Below, in pieces: positions 10,620 to 22,661 of a stretch of DNA of 64,000 nt; position 1 is the first letter of the stretch; each line of letters starts with the position of its first letter. The notes under the pieces are model-generated. The model saw nothing but the letters and a program-made list of their open reading frames with translations, was not told where the DNA came from and searched no databases. Source of the DNA: Apiosordaria backusii (taxonomy: Eukaryota; Ascomycota; Sordariomycetes; Sordariales; Lasiosphaeriaceae). The position numbers and the translations under genes were made by a program. The stretch lies in the NCBI GenBank assembly GCA_030549205.1, contig JAUKTV010000002.1:1612001-1676000 (forward strand), read 5' to 3'.

Positions 10620-11218
10620 TTAGCCCTGTCTAGCAGCGCGGGCCTCCTCCAGCTTGCGGTAGTAGTTATCGCGAGCGTTGACCCGGGGCATGTGGTAGCC
10701 GTACCTGTTTTCAATATCATTAGCTCTCCCATGTCGTCATGGCCCTTGCACATCTTCCTCCTCCTCCTCCGTCTTCATGCTTGTTGCGAATCGCGTAAAA
10801 CACCACATCATCGGGGATAAATCGTACCAGAAAGCGTTGCCAAAGACAAATCCGAGACCTGCCACCACCAGCCAGCACCTATTAGTATCCATTTCCAGAG
10901 GAAGGTGGGGGGGAACCGGATGAGGGAAACGGGGCATACCAAGACCAATGCTCAAGTCAAGAATCAGACCCCGGCGGAGCATCTACACATTTTGCCAAAT
11001 CAGCAATCAATTGCCCTTTTATATTCCCTTTCCCAGTGTGTGTATCCCCCGCATTCGCAATCCGTCGTCGGCGTCATCGGGTATCCCAACAATCGGTTAC
11101 CAATTCGTTTTGATCCAACAATCACCAGAGCGGGCGGGGCACCCCCCACAAGAAAAAAAGGGCAGAGAGAGAGACGTACGCCAGTGATGGGCTTGAAAGC
11201 AGGAGCGGCGGCGGCCAT
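10620..11218 (-). CDS. cox9: Cytochrome c oxidase subunit VIIa (Cox9)
   Basis: Four small exons on the minus strand: 11218-11180 (39 nt), 10982-10940 (43 nt), 10858-10828 (31 nt), 10704-10620 (85 nt); all phases agree and give 65 residues. The protein reads KPITG, then RRGLILDLSIGLG, then GFVFGNAFW, then YGYHMPRVNARDNYYRKLEE. This is the layout of fungal COX VIIa/Cox9: a short matrix N-terminus with the PITG motif, one transmembrane helix, and a charged C-terminus. It is a nuclear-encoded structural subunit of respiratory complex IV in the inner mitochondrial membrane. Introns make up about two thirds of the gene, so simple ORF calling would miss it. Confidence 0.88.
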
Positions 11219-11794
11219 TTTGTCGTTGTTCTTTTGTCGTAAGACTGTGGTGATGGAGTGGAGGGTTTGCGCGAGTTTGTGACGACAATCGAGAATAGCT
11301 TTTGGCAGCGCAACCCGGCAATGGGGGACCTTGTGATGACCTGATGTTGCTGTGTCTTCGGGCCGGCACAGGCTGGAGCCAAGGTGCACGTGACTTTGCT
11401 GGGTGGGAGAGCGGATTAGGTAAGCATGCGGTCACTGAGCTGAGGTGTGGTCAGAGCTTCAAGCTCAGAGCTCAAAGTTCAGAGCTCAACTGAGAGGATT
11501 CAAGTTGACTTTGAATGGCATTGTTGATGGCAAAAGAAAGAATTCCGTCCCTAATAAATAGCCTTGTTTTCTTGATGATGTATAAGTTTATACCCGTCAC
11601 ATATCAAGTGTTGCTTCCTAACTTTTTCTATCGTCTAAGCTATCCCAGCTTCTCATCTCACCAGCTTCAAAACTCAACCTCGCGACTCATCAATTTCACC
11701 ACCACCGTCACACCCGAACCGAGATATCCTACAATCCTATAATCGAGCTGTGATCTACTCTCAGATCTATCTTACACGTCCCCCTCTCCCTCAT
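11219..11794. other. Intergenic DNA
   Basis: Promoter of cox9 and 3' flank of the GST gene. A short direct repetition of AGAGCTCA/AGAGTTCA-like words occurs at about 11455-11490. No gene is seen. Confidence 0.4.
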
Positions 11795-12540
11795 TCAGTT
11801 CGGCAAGCTCTCCATAAACCCCCTCCTCGGCCCCTCCCTCCCCAGCAACACCTCCATGCCGTCCTCACACCTCCCCATAGCCCTCCTATACCCCTCCCTC
11901 TCCCCCACCCTTCCCAAATACCTCAGCACATTCCCATACTCCCCCACCCGTAACCCCGGGTAAAAATACCGAAACGTCGTCAGCGGGAAAACAACCATCA
12001 CATCCGCCACCGTGAACTCGCTCCCCGCCAGCCTCGTCCAGCATCCGCAATCCCTGCTCCACCTTTTCCTCCGCCATCTTCCTCGCCTGCTCAAGGCTCT
12101 TCTCCTGGCGCAATGATAACGACGACGACCGCCAAAACACCCTCGCCACCGCCGGCATGAAGCTCGCGTTGGCCCAGTGCCACCAGTACAGAAAGTCGGG
12201 GTAGTTGGTGTACCCCGGCTTGAGGAACAGCTTTCCAGAGGCGTACTTGTGGCAGATGTACTCGATGCACGCCCCCGACTCGGCAAGCACTACATTCGAC
12301 CCGTCGTCGGTCAGGATCGGGGCGGTGCCTTGTGGGTGAAGGGACTTGTACTCTGGGGGCGCGAGGAGCGGGGAGCGGGTGTAGAGCTTGAGGTTGTACG
12401 GGATCTTGAGCTCCTCGAGGAGCCAGGGGAGGCGTTCGGATTGGGAGACGTGTCTTTATTTCAGAGTTAGTGAAAGGCGAAGGGGGTAGGTAGATGAAAG
12501 GGGAGAGGGCTTACAGGTGGTGGACTGTGAGCTGAGGCAT
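11795..12540 (-). CDS. Glutathione S-transferase, Gtt1-like, with an apparent frameshift
   Basis: Exon 1 is 12540-12515 (MPQLTVHH plus two bases); exon 2 is 12453-11795. The N-terminal thioredoxin-like GST domain is clear: VSQSERLPWLLEEL, YNLKLYTR, the cis-Pro motif GTAPIL, then the ESGACIEYI glutathione-binding turn. The C-terminal helical domain begins with YWWHWANASFM. At about 12030-12035 the reading frame must skip one base: LRMLDE in one frame is followed by LAGSEFTVADVM in the next, and both halves are typical GST sequence. No GT-AG intron of workable size spans the junction. This is either a real inactivating change (a recent pseudogene) or a base-calling error. Fungal Gtt1-type GSTs conjugate glutathione to electrophiles and have peroxidase activity. 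Confidence 0.75.
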
Positions 12541-15500
12541 TTTGGCGGTTGTCGTGTGTCTTTTTCTCCTTCGGGCTGAGATGGAAAAGGGTTGGCGATG
12601 AGGTGAGTGATGGTGAACTGGCGGTTGAAGGAGGGTAGTTCTTTTTTTGTCATGAGCAAGCCGTTATATCCTCCCTTTTCTTTTCCACCGAGCTCCATGA
12701 CAGCCGATACACCGCCGTTCTGACTCTGTTCATGGATCGTGATCCCCCGAGTCATTTCCTCGACTCGGCGTGCTTCTTAGGCGGGCTGCTCGGTGACATA
12801 ATTCCAATCCTTTACTACCTAGACGACGATGGCGGAGGTTGAATGGCGGGCTCCGATGGTGTGAGTCGACCACAACCGGCCCCGGCGGATGTGAGGACAT
12901 ATTGAAGACGGTAATAAACCGGCTGTTTATCACCCACCAAGACTGCTGATTGTTGCGGCTCAGATACTCTTTCGTAAGGCCGAGGCGAGAAACTCTATGA
13001 TCCAAGGAGTAGTCACTACAAAGATGTAAGCAAAAGAGTCATCCGTGATGGAACCTGACCAGTATGCATGAATGCGGTCCGGATCAACGCCTAGATGCGC
13101 GGATAATGGTATAGAGGTCTGGAGATATGGAGATATCGAAGATATATCCCCTTTCGAAGTTCCAGTGGAGCATCTGCCTGCCAGTATCAGTATACAGCGT
13201 GCCGTTATTTGTCACGATTCTTACATGTCATACCTGCAGTTGGTTGATTCGGACTTGCTGGATCAACGAGGCTGTAACTTCATTGCAGCTTCATTGTGAT
13301 ATCTCCGTCCATGTCCGAGGTAAAGCCCGTGACAATGAATGAACCTGCCTCCGCAGGATTCTACAGCCCGGATCAGGCGGTCGGTTCCATCTAGTAACTG
13401 TACATCACAGGGCGCTGTGGGAACAACATGGTGTTGTTGATTGGAGGTTAGGTGAGAAGTATGACAATAACAAGAATATGCTTCGCTAGCCCTGTAAAAT
13501 GGGTCAGCACAAGTGTCTATTCTGAACATGGTTGAGGGCATTCCAGTATTCTTGTTGCCATGTGAGAAGATAGACGGTGCTGTTGGTATCGGCAAAGGCA
13601 GTGTGGAGCTATACTCAAGGAAGCAGACACTACTGGAGCCTGCCAGGATTCACCACGAGTGGTAGTGAAGGATTATCCGGCGATGTGATGTCCAACTCTT
13701 GCCGTCCGTCAGACGGATGAAAGATCATGCTGCCTATCAACAGCCAACACAGCAAACACCTCCTCCTCCTCGGTTCAAGAGCCACTTCCAGCAAGGATTC
13801 AAACCATACTTCCCCTTCCCATCGATGATATGCATCTGACTAGAGACGTAGCATCGGGGCATCTCATCGCAATCGGTAGGTACTCTGCCATCTCAGCGGA
13901 GACCATTGTTAAGAAGCAGATGTCAGGGGGGGCGAACAGCAACAGCAACAAAGAAAGAGAAACAGAAGCGGGGGTTACAAGATATGTGTGTGTGCGGTCA
14001 CTGTGGTACAAAGTTGTCCGCGTCTGTACAACCCGACTGTCCCGACCACCAGGGTGGCGCATTGAAGTGCAATTTCCTCTCTTGTAGCAGCATCGTGGCG
14101 CAAGCATGATGAGACCACGGTAGCGACCCATTATCCCATGACGACATGCCGCTATTTTGAGGGTTTTATTCGAAATAAAAAGTTTTCTCTTCATAAAAGC
14201 TTGTGAGAACTCTCCAAAGGCGGCGGCTCCGAGGGAATGACTGGCTCTTTTGCAAAGCGCCCATGGTGAAACCACGTTGAGCGGCAGGAAGGAAGATCGA
14301 CGGCACTGGCAATCTGATGTTCCTGGTTCTCTGCCCTGCGAATGATGTTTGGGACCTGCAGGTTCGGCTAACACCTGGAAGAGATCGGCATGCCGAGGCG
14401 CTGGGATGTGTGAAAGAGAGTCTCTCCCGGCATCAGATAACGAAAGAAGCCAACTTCAACACCAGTGCTGGGTCTGTATGTCTCTACTTGCGGTCAGGGG
14501 TGTTGAGCATCGAATCGGAAGTCGTTGTCGTCCTGCGGGATAAGCCATTAGCTAGCCTATCAAAGAGACACTCGGTCGGCACATCATGTTCAGAGTTTCT
14601 GAAACAGACGGATGAGCGTTTTTTGCGGCGCGAATTGCTTGTTCTTGCTGCCCCTCACGGCGTGGTCAGGGGTCACTCCCTACAACTGCCTGATGGACAC
14701 CTAAAAGCCGAGGGGGATGAAGGGAGAATCTGGGGGCCGAACAAAACTGCATCTTATGATCCTCGAAAACAGAACGACGAGAACAGCTCAGTCGGAACAC
14801 CAACAGTGGGGCGCCTCATGGTTTCGTGAGGAAAAAGATTCCCAGGCCGGGTTGTGAGATTCTGAAACGGCTACTGCGGGGCTGGCGATTGTGGTTATTT
14901 AGCGCTGGTCTAGCACTTGTTGGGCTGCCATGCCAGGGCAAAGGTGAAGTCAACTGCCAACCGTACTGCCAACCGTTGTGCCAATGCCGGCCATGATGGC
15001 GAGATGCAAGAGGAGATCTACGGCGCATTGGCAGCAGAGCATCTGTAAAAAGTGTCTTGGGACCATATTTTTGGCGGGCGGTTGTTGACGAGAGGCACAG
15101 AGAGGGGGAGACCTGTGGGCCAACGTGAGGTGACAGAATTTCTGGAACTCGATTAAGGTAGCTGATCCTTGTCCAGCGTCAAATTGCGACCTCGAATTTG
15201 ATTCGTGGAACTATCTGTGGCTGATGAGGGAGGAACCTGGGAATTGATGAGATGACATCTGCGAACTGTGTGACCAGACCTGTTTGGCGTTGGCAGTTCA
15301 GATGGATCTTGGTCGTCATGGCGTTCTGCTTCCAATATTGACTAACGGAACTTTCAGCGGCGGGATCAGCCGTCATCCCGATAAGGTAGTCAGCAATGTT
15401 GCCGTTCCGCGACTTGCATCGCTACATCGGGACCGATACGTGTCCAGCCGGCAGTCTCGATCGGGGCACAGAATCTATGTCGGGGTGTGTCGATGCAGGG

Positions 15501-16306
15501 GAAATGCAGCCCAATCTAGAGATCCGGATGCTGTGCTTCAAACAGAGACACAGAAAAAGAATCTGGTCAACTCGAGAATCTCAAGCTGTGGCTGATGCTT
15601 GGCAGGGGTTGAAGCGCACAAGAACAGGGATCTCAGACACACGGCCCGCCTTCTTCACCCCAGATCCCGGGGCGCAACCGGGGGTACGTACCGCCAGAGC
15701 CAAAATGCCCCAAAACCACCCAATCAGTCCGGGGAAGGAACAATTCCAGGTTCCAGTTGACGGGTACGAGGGCCCTGGGAAGTGTGGATGATTCCTTCCT
15801 CCAGGGGGCATAAACTCTTCAAGGTCCCCCGGAGTCCAGCTGACGCCCGCCCTTCTTTCCTTCCGCATCTCCTTATGGGGTCGACTGATCTTCAGCTTCC
15901 TTCGTCTTCGTTGCCTGTTTTGTAGAAGTGCCACAGTCTCTTTCACCCACCCGACACTCGTTCATCACCAAACACTCACTTCGATTCTCACTCACACCAG
16001 CGATCACTCCTTCAGCGCCGGTTTTTTTTGCTCCTTTTCTGCTTGCTTAACACCACATCTCCGACATTTGACAAAATCTCACAACACATCGACTCGAGGC
16101 AGTAGCACTGGAACACAGACAGACACAAGGGAAATTCGGACTGGTCGTGTCACGGGAAGGAATCCATCTCAACGCAGCTCAGCATTCCTCGGACACCCCC
16201 CAAAGGCTATTACTGGGGCGCCATCCCCTCTTCTGGGACTTTTCGACGACACTACCAACTTCACACATATAGTTCCTCACTGCGAACGTAGTAACATCTA
16301 GCCATC
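12541..16306. other. Gene-free stretch of 3.8 kb
   Basis: I recognise no protein domain, tRNA or transposon. ORFs such as 13799-14374 (minus) and 14317-14829 (plus) have no recognisable composition or motif. The last 300 bases are pyrimidine-rich and probably the promoter/leader of the CFEM gene. Non-coding transcripts cannot be excluded. Confidence 0.4.
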
Positions 16307-17275
16307 ATGTTGACCCTTCGGTCTTTGGCGCTGCTCTCGGTGGCCGGTGGCCTTGTCCAAGCTTTGGACATCGCTACCCTGGACCCCTGTGCAGTAAGTC
16401 GGGAAGACACAGTTTGGGAGGGCCATGGCTGACAGTCTGATAGCACAACTGTCTCCTCACAGCCCCTACTTTTGACTGCCCAGCTTCCCAATATGCGTGC
16501 CTGTGCCCCAAAGCGGATTGGGGATTTGCTGTCCGGGATTGCGCGGTGCAAGCATGCGGTGCCGCCTATGAAACGGCGCTCATGGCTGCACTCACCACCG
16601 GCTGCTCAGCAGTTGGCGCCCCCTTCCCTGCTGGAGAAGCCGCCGCCGCCACTCCTCCCACCGAGACGACTGCAGAGCCCGCTCCAGCTGAGCCAACGAC
16701 CGAGGTGCCTCCCGCTGCCGAGCCCACCACCACAGAATCCCCAACAGCAAAGTTAGATGAGGAGGTCACATCAACTGCCGTAAGTTGGCTCATTCGTCAG
16801 AGACTGATCTCGTGCTGACCGCCCAATCTAGGTCGAATCTAGCCCAACTGCTGAATCAACTGCCGAGCCCACCACCACTCCTACTGGATCCCCCGGCAAG
16901 TCATCTTCCGCAGACGAGTCCGCAGAAACCTCCGAGGCGCCCGAGGATGAGGGTGCTCCCGCCGGTCTCCCCGAGGCAGCCAAGATTGGCATTGGTGTCG
17001 GTGTCGGCGCCGCTGTCCTCGCCCTGATCGGAGTTGGAGCCTGCATCTTCCTCCGCAACCGCCACGTCGACAAGAAGGACGATTCTTCCTCTGGAGCCGA
17101 CCGGTACAAGATCTCCCCACCGATGCCCAGCCGGGAGCAGAACCCCTACAACCACGGCAACAACAGCTCAGACTATGACATTGGGGCCAACGAGTTGGAG
17201 ATCAAAAGCTACCGGTATGATGACATGACGGAGGGGAAGCAGCCGAAGCCAATGGAGCCAAGACAAATGGTGTAA
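16307..17275 (+). CDS. CFEM-domain single-pass membrane protein
   Basis: Exons 16307-16393, 16444-16779, 16832-17275, 288 residues. A signal peptide (about residues 1-18, LRSLALLSVAGGLVQA) is followed by a CFEM domain with the eight-cysteine pattern (DPCA, HNC, FDC, YAC, LC, RDC, QAC, TGC) at about residues 20-80. A long Thr/Pro/Glu-rich, probably O-glycosylated linker follows. One transmembrane helix is encoded at about 16984-17052 (start KIGIGVGVGAAVLAL) before a charged cytoplasmic tail. CFEM domains are fungal-specific, and some bind haem or act in host or surface sensing. Unlike many CFEM proteins this one uses a transmembrane anchor instead of a GPI signal. The ligand cannot be told from sequence. 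Confidence 0.88.
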
Positions 17276-18170
17276 AATTATGGTTTTGTTTTGACTCGAT
17301 TCGGCTGGGTTCGGATTTTGTGTGTGTAAAAAAGGAGAGCAGGAAAAGATATGTCATCGATATCGTCAGCGGGACTGTACACAGAACATACAATTGGCAT
17401 GAAAAGGGATCTCTGTCAGGGAGGAGCAAAACTTACTTGACTGAACAATCAAATGAAGGGGAAGGGGAAAATTAAGGTTTTCATGGGACGCAAAGATTTA
17501 TCACAGCACAGCGCGCACACAGCGAAAAGAAAGAGAAAAAAATATTACACAAAACACACCACAAGGCGACGTTATTTTGCGATGGCTTTTGACGGAGTGT
17601 TTTTTATCTTGGTTGCTTGTCAGTCTCGGCCGACAAGCATTGGTGCAACCTACTTATGTGGATGGAGTGGCCCGAAAGGAGAGCATTGTTTTTGAGAGGT
17701 GGATGCCTTGAATCAGGGGGTAACGACGGACAAAAGTTGGTCGTTTGGTCCGTCTGCTCAACTTTTTTTTTTCGTTTCTTGTTATTTACTTTATGATCAA
17801 CACGGCCGCCTGTCTTTTTTTTTGTTGCTTTGTATGTACATAACTACAGAATTTGAAAGGGAGAAAATAAACAAGGATGTGATCTTCTTGAGGGTCAAGC
17901 CCAGATTTGCTTTGCCAATGTCCTAAGGCCCATCGTTTTGATAGGTAATCCAACGACCACAGCAAGACTGTTTTGTTGAGTGGGTTATATTTTTACTGTT
18001 ATAGTGTACTCCGCATTTTGTCAGTGATACACACATATCTCTCAACACAAACTCTTCTAGATATGAGAACTGGGAATTCGAGTTTTGGGTCGGGAAAAAA
18101 AAATACACATTTGTTTCGTATTGTACATGTACATCGCCCATCATCTACTACTCAACTACTCCTGCTACTT
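17276..18170. other. Intergenic DNA between convergent genes
   Basis: 3' flanks of the CFEM and mrpL22 genes, A/T-rich with T runs near 17764 and 17814. No gene is seen. Confidence 0.5.
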
Positions 18171-19368
18171 TTACCAAGAGTAATGCGCCCTCTGAGCCGT
18201 AATCGGCCTGTCGGGCAGGTGAACCCAAGGGCCCTGCTTCTTCTTCCTGTGCTCGCGCTCCTGGTGCTCGCGGACAAGAGTCTTGTGCTCCTTGAGGACG
18301 ACACTCAGACCTATTCAATTATGTCAGCTTACTCTCGCCTCAAGCATATTATTGGGAGGAAAACATACTAGTAGAAGGCGAATCCTTCAAAAACATCCTC
18401 CCCCTCGCCCTGTAATCCGGGCTCCTCGCCCTCAGCGGGCCCTTGTTGACCCACGCCTCGGCGATGTACATCTTTGTCGGGTCGGTAACCGTAAACCACT
18501 TGCCGTCCTTTCTCTGAATCTCCATCGCTGGTGGCTTTTGGTCCTTGAACCCCAACCCCATCCCCCTCTCGGCAACCGCCAAATCCTTCGCAATGTTCAA
18601 CTGGGTGATTACTTCGGCTGCCATCTTCTTCTTGCTGTATTTCATCTGCACCATCGCGTCCTCCACATTCTTCCCTTGGATCTGCCGAGCGAGATGAACG
18701 AGCTTCTTGACTGAAGTCGGCAGCCAAGGGGATTTCGATTTGAGAACCCGTTCGGTGCGGGCGATTCGCAAATGCCGCGGCTCGACAGAGTAGGCGTCGG
18801 TGCCATTGGTGACTTGTCGAATAGCCATCTTGCGCTCCCACCTGACCCTCGCTTGCGGGTCGGGGTCGATTGCTCTGGCGAGGGCCTCCTTCACCTTGGA
18901 GCCTCCCAGCCGGGTGAAGGCGTGGCTCTGGCGACGCTTTTGCTCGGCGGTGAGTTTGCCTTGCTGGAGCCCTTCGAGGCTGGCGGCTTCTCTGGCGTTG
19001 ACGGCTTCCTGCTGGGGGGCGACTTCATCTTCGAAGATGGCGGGGGCTTCGGAGCGGTTCTGGAGCTTGGAAATCAGAGACTTGCGGGCCCTGGCGCTGC
19101 CAGAGGTGATGGTGTCTTTGATGTTGCTCGGGGAGGAGGAGTCCTTTTTGGACCAGAACCAGGAGTTGGGGGTTGTGGTTGAGAGGGGTCTGCTTTGGGG
19201 AGTGCTCTGGGGTGGGTTAGGGTGAAGGATTGGAGGGCGGCGGGGAGGGTGGTGGTTGTCGCGGGGGCTGTTCGGTTTGGATTCTTGTCAGCAAGGTTGG
19301 GTTTCTGAAATGGGTAGGGGAAACTGACTTCCCCGGACGAGCCGCCGCGATGGCATGCTGAGGCTCAT
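18171..19368 (-). CDS. mrpL22: Mitochondrial large-subunit ribosomal protein L22 (uL22m)
   Basis: Minus strand. The last exon is 18310-18171 and the main exon ends at 18369, both with clean splice sites; the joined C-terminus reads VLKEHKTLVREHQ...RAHYSW. The uL22 domain is in the second half (SVKKLVHLARQIQGK, VEDAMVQMKYSKKKMA, YIAEAWVNKG, HLPDRPIT). The N-terminus is rich in Arg/Ser/Pro (RPLSTTTPNSWFWSKK), as expected for a mitochondrial presequence. The 5' exon is tentative: ATG 19368 to 19329, then a 45-nt intron (19328-19284) keeps the frame, but its branch site is unusually near the acceptor. The total under this model is 364 residues. The protein sits at the exit tunnel of the mitoribosome. 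Confidence 0.82.
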
Positions 19369-20349
19369 GGCGGCGATGGGGTTGGCATGGAATTGCGGCG
19401 GCGGTCGTCGTCGTTATCCCGTAACCTGGAAAGCGGGATGTTGAATTGGGAAGCTTGAAAATCTCGGTCGGCAAATTCCGGGGTGGGGCTAGTCCCGATT
19501 AGGTTACACTGTTTGTTGATGCTCCTTCCATGTCTTCTGCAAGGAACAATGTCTTCTTCAACTCTCATCCCAGCTCTTGACTGAATTGGAAACTCAAATT
19601 CGGCGCTTCTCCTTGTGTTGTGGCTGTTGTGTTCATTTTTGAGGCTCAAGTGAGCATACAAGCCAAGCGGGTTGCCACATGTGCATCACCGTTGTTCAAC
19701 GGGAAACATGAAGTTCTTACAGCAACACCAGGGAAATTTGTTTGGTGGAACAGGCTTAAGGGGGAGTTGGCAAGTGTCGTCCTTTAGGGCAAGTTGATGG
19801 AAGTGAGGTAATTCCCTTTTCAACTACTGGAAATCGCCCCATCCCATCTAATACCCCAGGTCCCTGGGCTATAATGAGGAGCTGTGGTTCGGTGGTGGGT
19901 GTGGTCGTCTGCCAAGTTGAGCAGCAAGCACGGGAAAATACACAACGGGTCATGAAGTGATACAGATCGAGCGAGGCTCCCTGAAAAGAGTATGATGGAA
20001 TGGACAGAGGGAACTTTCTGTGCTTTTCTGTGTGTAATGGGCGGGCACAACCACTGGGCTTTCTTTGCTGGCTCATCTGCCTGCTCCAGTGAATCTGCTC
20101 TACCCTTGAATAGCACTCACTCTACCTGCAACCTCTCTGCAGTGGATGCAACAATAATACCCTTCTCAGGGCAAGAGATCTTCAACTTCTGCCTCTCCCA
20201 TTTGACAGTCAAAACATCGACAGCTGTACCGCAATTTCCACAACCATCATCGCCCACAAAGTCGACTGACCACCTTTTGATGGCATATCCTCCCCTCGCC
20301 TTCCCTCATTTTGCTCACTCGGCCGACTCGATCAACCATCACGATCGCC
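19369..20349. other. Divergent intergenic region
   Basis: Shared upstream region of mrpL22 (minus) and the first Cys-rich membrane protein gene (plus). No further gene recognised. Confidence 0.4.
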
Positions 20350-21548
20350 ATGGTCTCCACCACTTTACCCCAGCAACTGCTTTTCCTGCTTCTCCTCGTC
20401 GTCTCGATCAGAATATCGGTTGCAGCAGATTGTTTCTATTTCCACGAGAAAACGACTGACCTTACCCAGTGCAGCAATGATGAAGACCCCAAAGCAGGAA
20501 GCACTTTGTGCTGTGCTCCAGGAGACATCTGCATGAAGAACTCGCTATGTCTTCATAAGGAGGACAAGAAGGACGACCTCTACTACCGCGGTGGCTGCAC
20601 CATTGAGAGCTGGGTAGGGGAAAACATAAATGACTGTCCACTTCATGTCTGCAAGCCCAAGAAGATGGCAGAAATGATACCCTGCAATAGTTCGCATCCG
20701 GATACACCCTTCTACTGCAAAGAAGATTATCCCCGCGACATACATCGTCTGGAGAAATGCGAACATGCTAACCAACTGTTTGGAGGTAAGTATTAGAAGC
20801 GCCAACCTCTCAATCTTGGTGTTTGCTGATCTGAACTTTCATAGGGAACTTGAGGGACGTTATTGGCACCGCAAGCATTCCCCCGAGTTCATCGGACAAA
20901 AAATCGACGTCCTCGCCAGAACCCACCGAGACTGAGGATAAGGGCGATCCGGTGAGGGCATCATCTGAGACTATCACCAGCTCGTCTTCTGCTTCGACAG
21001 CAACAGACTCCCCCATAGCTACCGCGCCGACACAAACGCCCGAGGTCTCTCCTCCGATAGCCACCGACCCCCCCACAACTGCCGGGCCGACGAGAACACC
21101 CAATATCACAGCCTCAACAGCTCCTGAGGAGTCAGCAACTGCACCACCCATCCCTCCGCCAGATGAGCCCGAGCAAAACAGCAGGGCCGTCCCTATCGGC
21201 GTGGGCACAGGAGTTGGCATCGCGGTTGCGATCGCGGGGGGTTTTTTCGCCTTCTTTTACATTCGTAAGCGACAGCGCGCAGCACCGGTCCGGGCCGAGA
21301 CCCCTCCTCCGCTTGACCCCAACATCCAGAAGCCTGACAACAACTACTACCCCTTTGTTCCTTATCGTTCAACAAGCGGTAATTTTCCTGCCGAGCACGG
21401 GTCCATGTCAAGTCGCAATGACCACCTTCGTCAGCCAAAGATACCCATTGTGACGGAGTCTGTGGTTAGTCCTCGAGAGGACAACGTATATCCGGGTCAG
21501 CCTCGATATCAACCGCCCAAGCGGACCTTCAGCCACGAACTGGCGTAG
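20350..21548 (+). CDS. Cys-rich secreted-ectodomain single-pass membrane protein, copy 1
   Basis: Exons 20350-20785 and 20845-21548. A signal peptide (QQLLFLLLLVVSIRISVAA) leads to an ectodomain of about 120 residues with at least ten cysteines, including CCAPGDIC, YRGGCTIESW and CPLHVC. Next comes a Ser/Thr/Pro-rich stalk of about 100 residues, one transmembrane helix at about 21190-21264 followed by RKRQR, and a cytoplasmic tail with a Tyr/Pro-rich stretch (PDNNYYPFVPYR). No named domain is recognised. The same CC-GD-C and YRGGCT motifs recur in the gene at 26160, so the two define a local family. The layout suggests a cell-surface receptor or wall sensor, but that is inference. The start has a good context (CGCCATGG). 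Confidence 0.8.
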
Positions 21549-22661
21549 CCAGTTTCAGGAGTGAAAGAGCGGTGGGATTTTGATGTAGTATGACACAACG
21601 CGCTTTTGTTGTTTCATCAGGCTGTTTGGTGGAACAGGAACACGGCGCTCCAGGCTCGCGGTTAGCCCGGAGTTAACACATTCTCAGAATAAGAAATATT
21701 TTCGGTTGCTTAACCCGAAGAAAGAAATTTCAGGCTTGTGGCTGCTGCGGATTACCAATATTTGTCATGAATCTTATGGGCAAAGGAGGAAGTTGGCTGT
21801 CTGATGAACAAATAAAGGATCGTGTTGGGGTGTCGTCGGCAGTCGGGGCTTGGCACCGGGCAGTCATCGGTGCTCGCCCTTCCAAAGCTCCGGCTTACAC
21901 GCCGGGCTTGAACCAATCGAGGTAGTTTGCGGACGCCGGTGGTTATTTGTCACCGACGTCACAGAGCATGGCCAGTACCTTACGGGTACTTTTGTTCTTT
22001 TTTCCATGCCCCTTTCCTCAATCCAGTCAAGCTGCCTGGACGGATACTTGATTAGGCAGGTGCGAGGCTCAGCTTGATAGCGTGATGTATTTAATGTGTC
22101 ACTGAGTTTGTCGGGCCCAGACTAATAGCTGTCAGTGACTTTGCTCTCTTTTAGCTGCCGCCGCCGTCCAAAGTTTTACAACGTCTCTGTTACCATCTGA
22201 CCTCTATCAGTGTTTCTGATTGATTGATTACATTGCGCACTACCATAAGGTAGCACTACTGCAACTTCTACAACTAAGCAGACAACCGGCATCTAGCACA
22301 TCGCACCACCTGACAGAAGAACACTGCACTGCATCACAGTACCATATACCGTACCCCCATCACACCCGCGGCATTAGTCCCCATCAAACGACATTAGCGT
22401 TGTCCTGTCACTTCCACTACTGCATCACATAGCGACCCTCACATTGTTGCACCACGGGAGCAATATCCGATCTGCTCGGACCGACCACGTACCCTCGAAA
22501 GTATCTATTTCCTCCGACTCGCTATTCTCTTAACTCGGAAGTAAAGTCGCAACGGAAAAGCACCGATAGGTTCGCGAATTTTACTTACAACCATCTCACG
22601 ACTTCGGATTAGTGATCTCACCCCTGATATTCAACATCCACCTTGGGGTTAGTTTTCCACA
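21549..22661. other. Intergenic DNA
   Basis: About 1.1 kb without a recognisable gene. Promoter and leader of the DUF3112 gene lie at its right end. Confidence 0.45.

Noticed and set aside
13799..14374. 191-codon minus-strand ORF
   Set aside because: No domain, no splice-consistent extension, and no compositional sign of coding. Low confidence as a gene.
14317..14829. 170-codon plus-strand ORF
   Set aside because: No recognisable motif and isolated in the gene-free stretch; it overlaps another ORF on the opposite strand.
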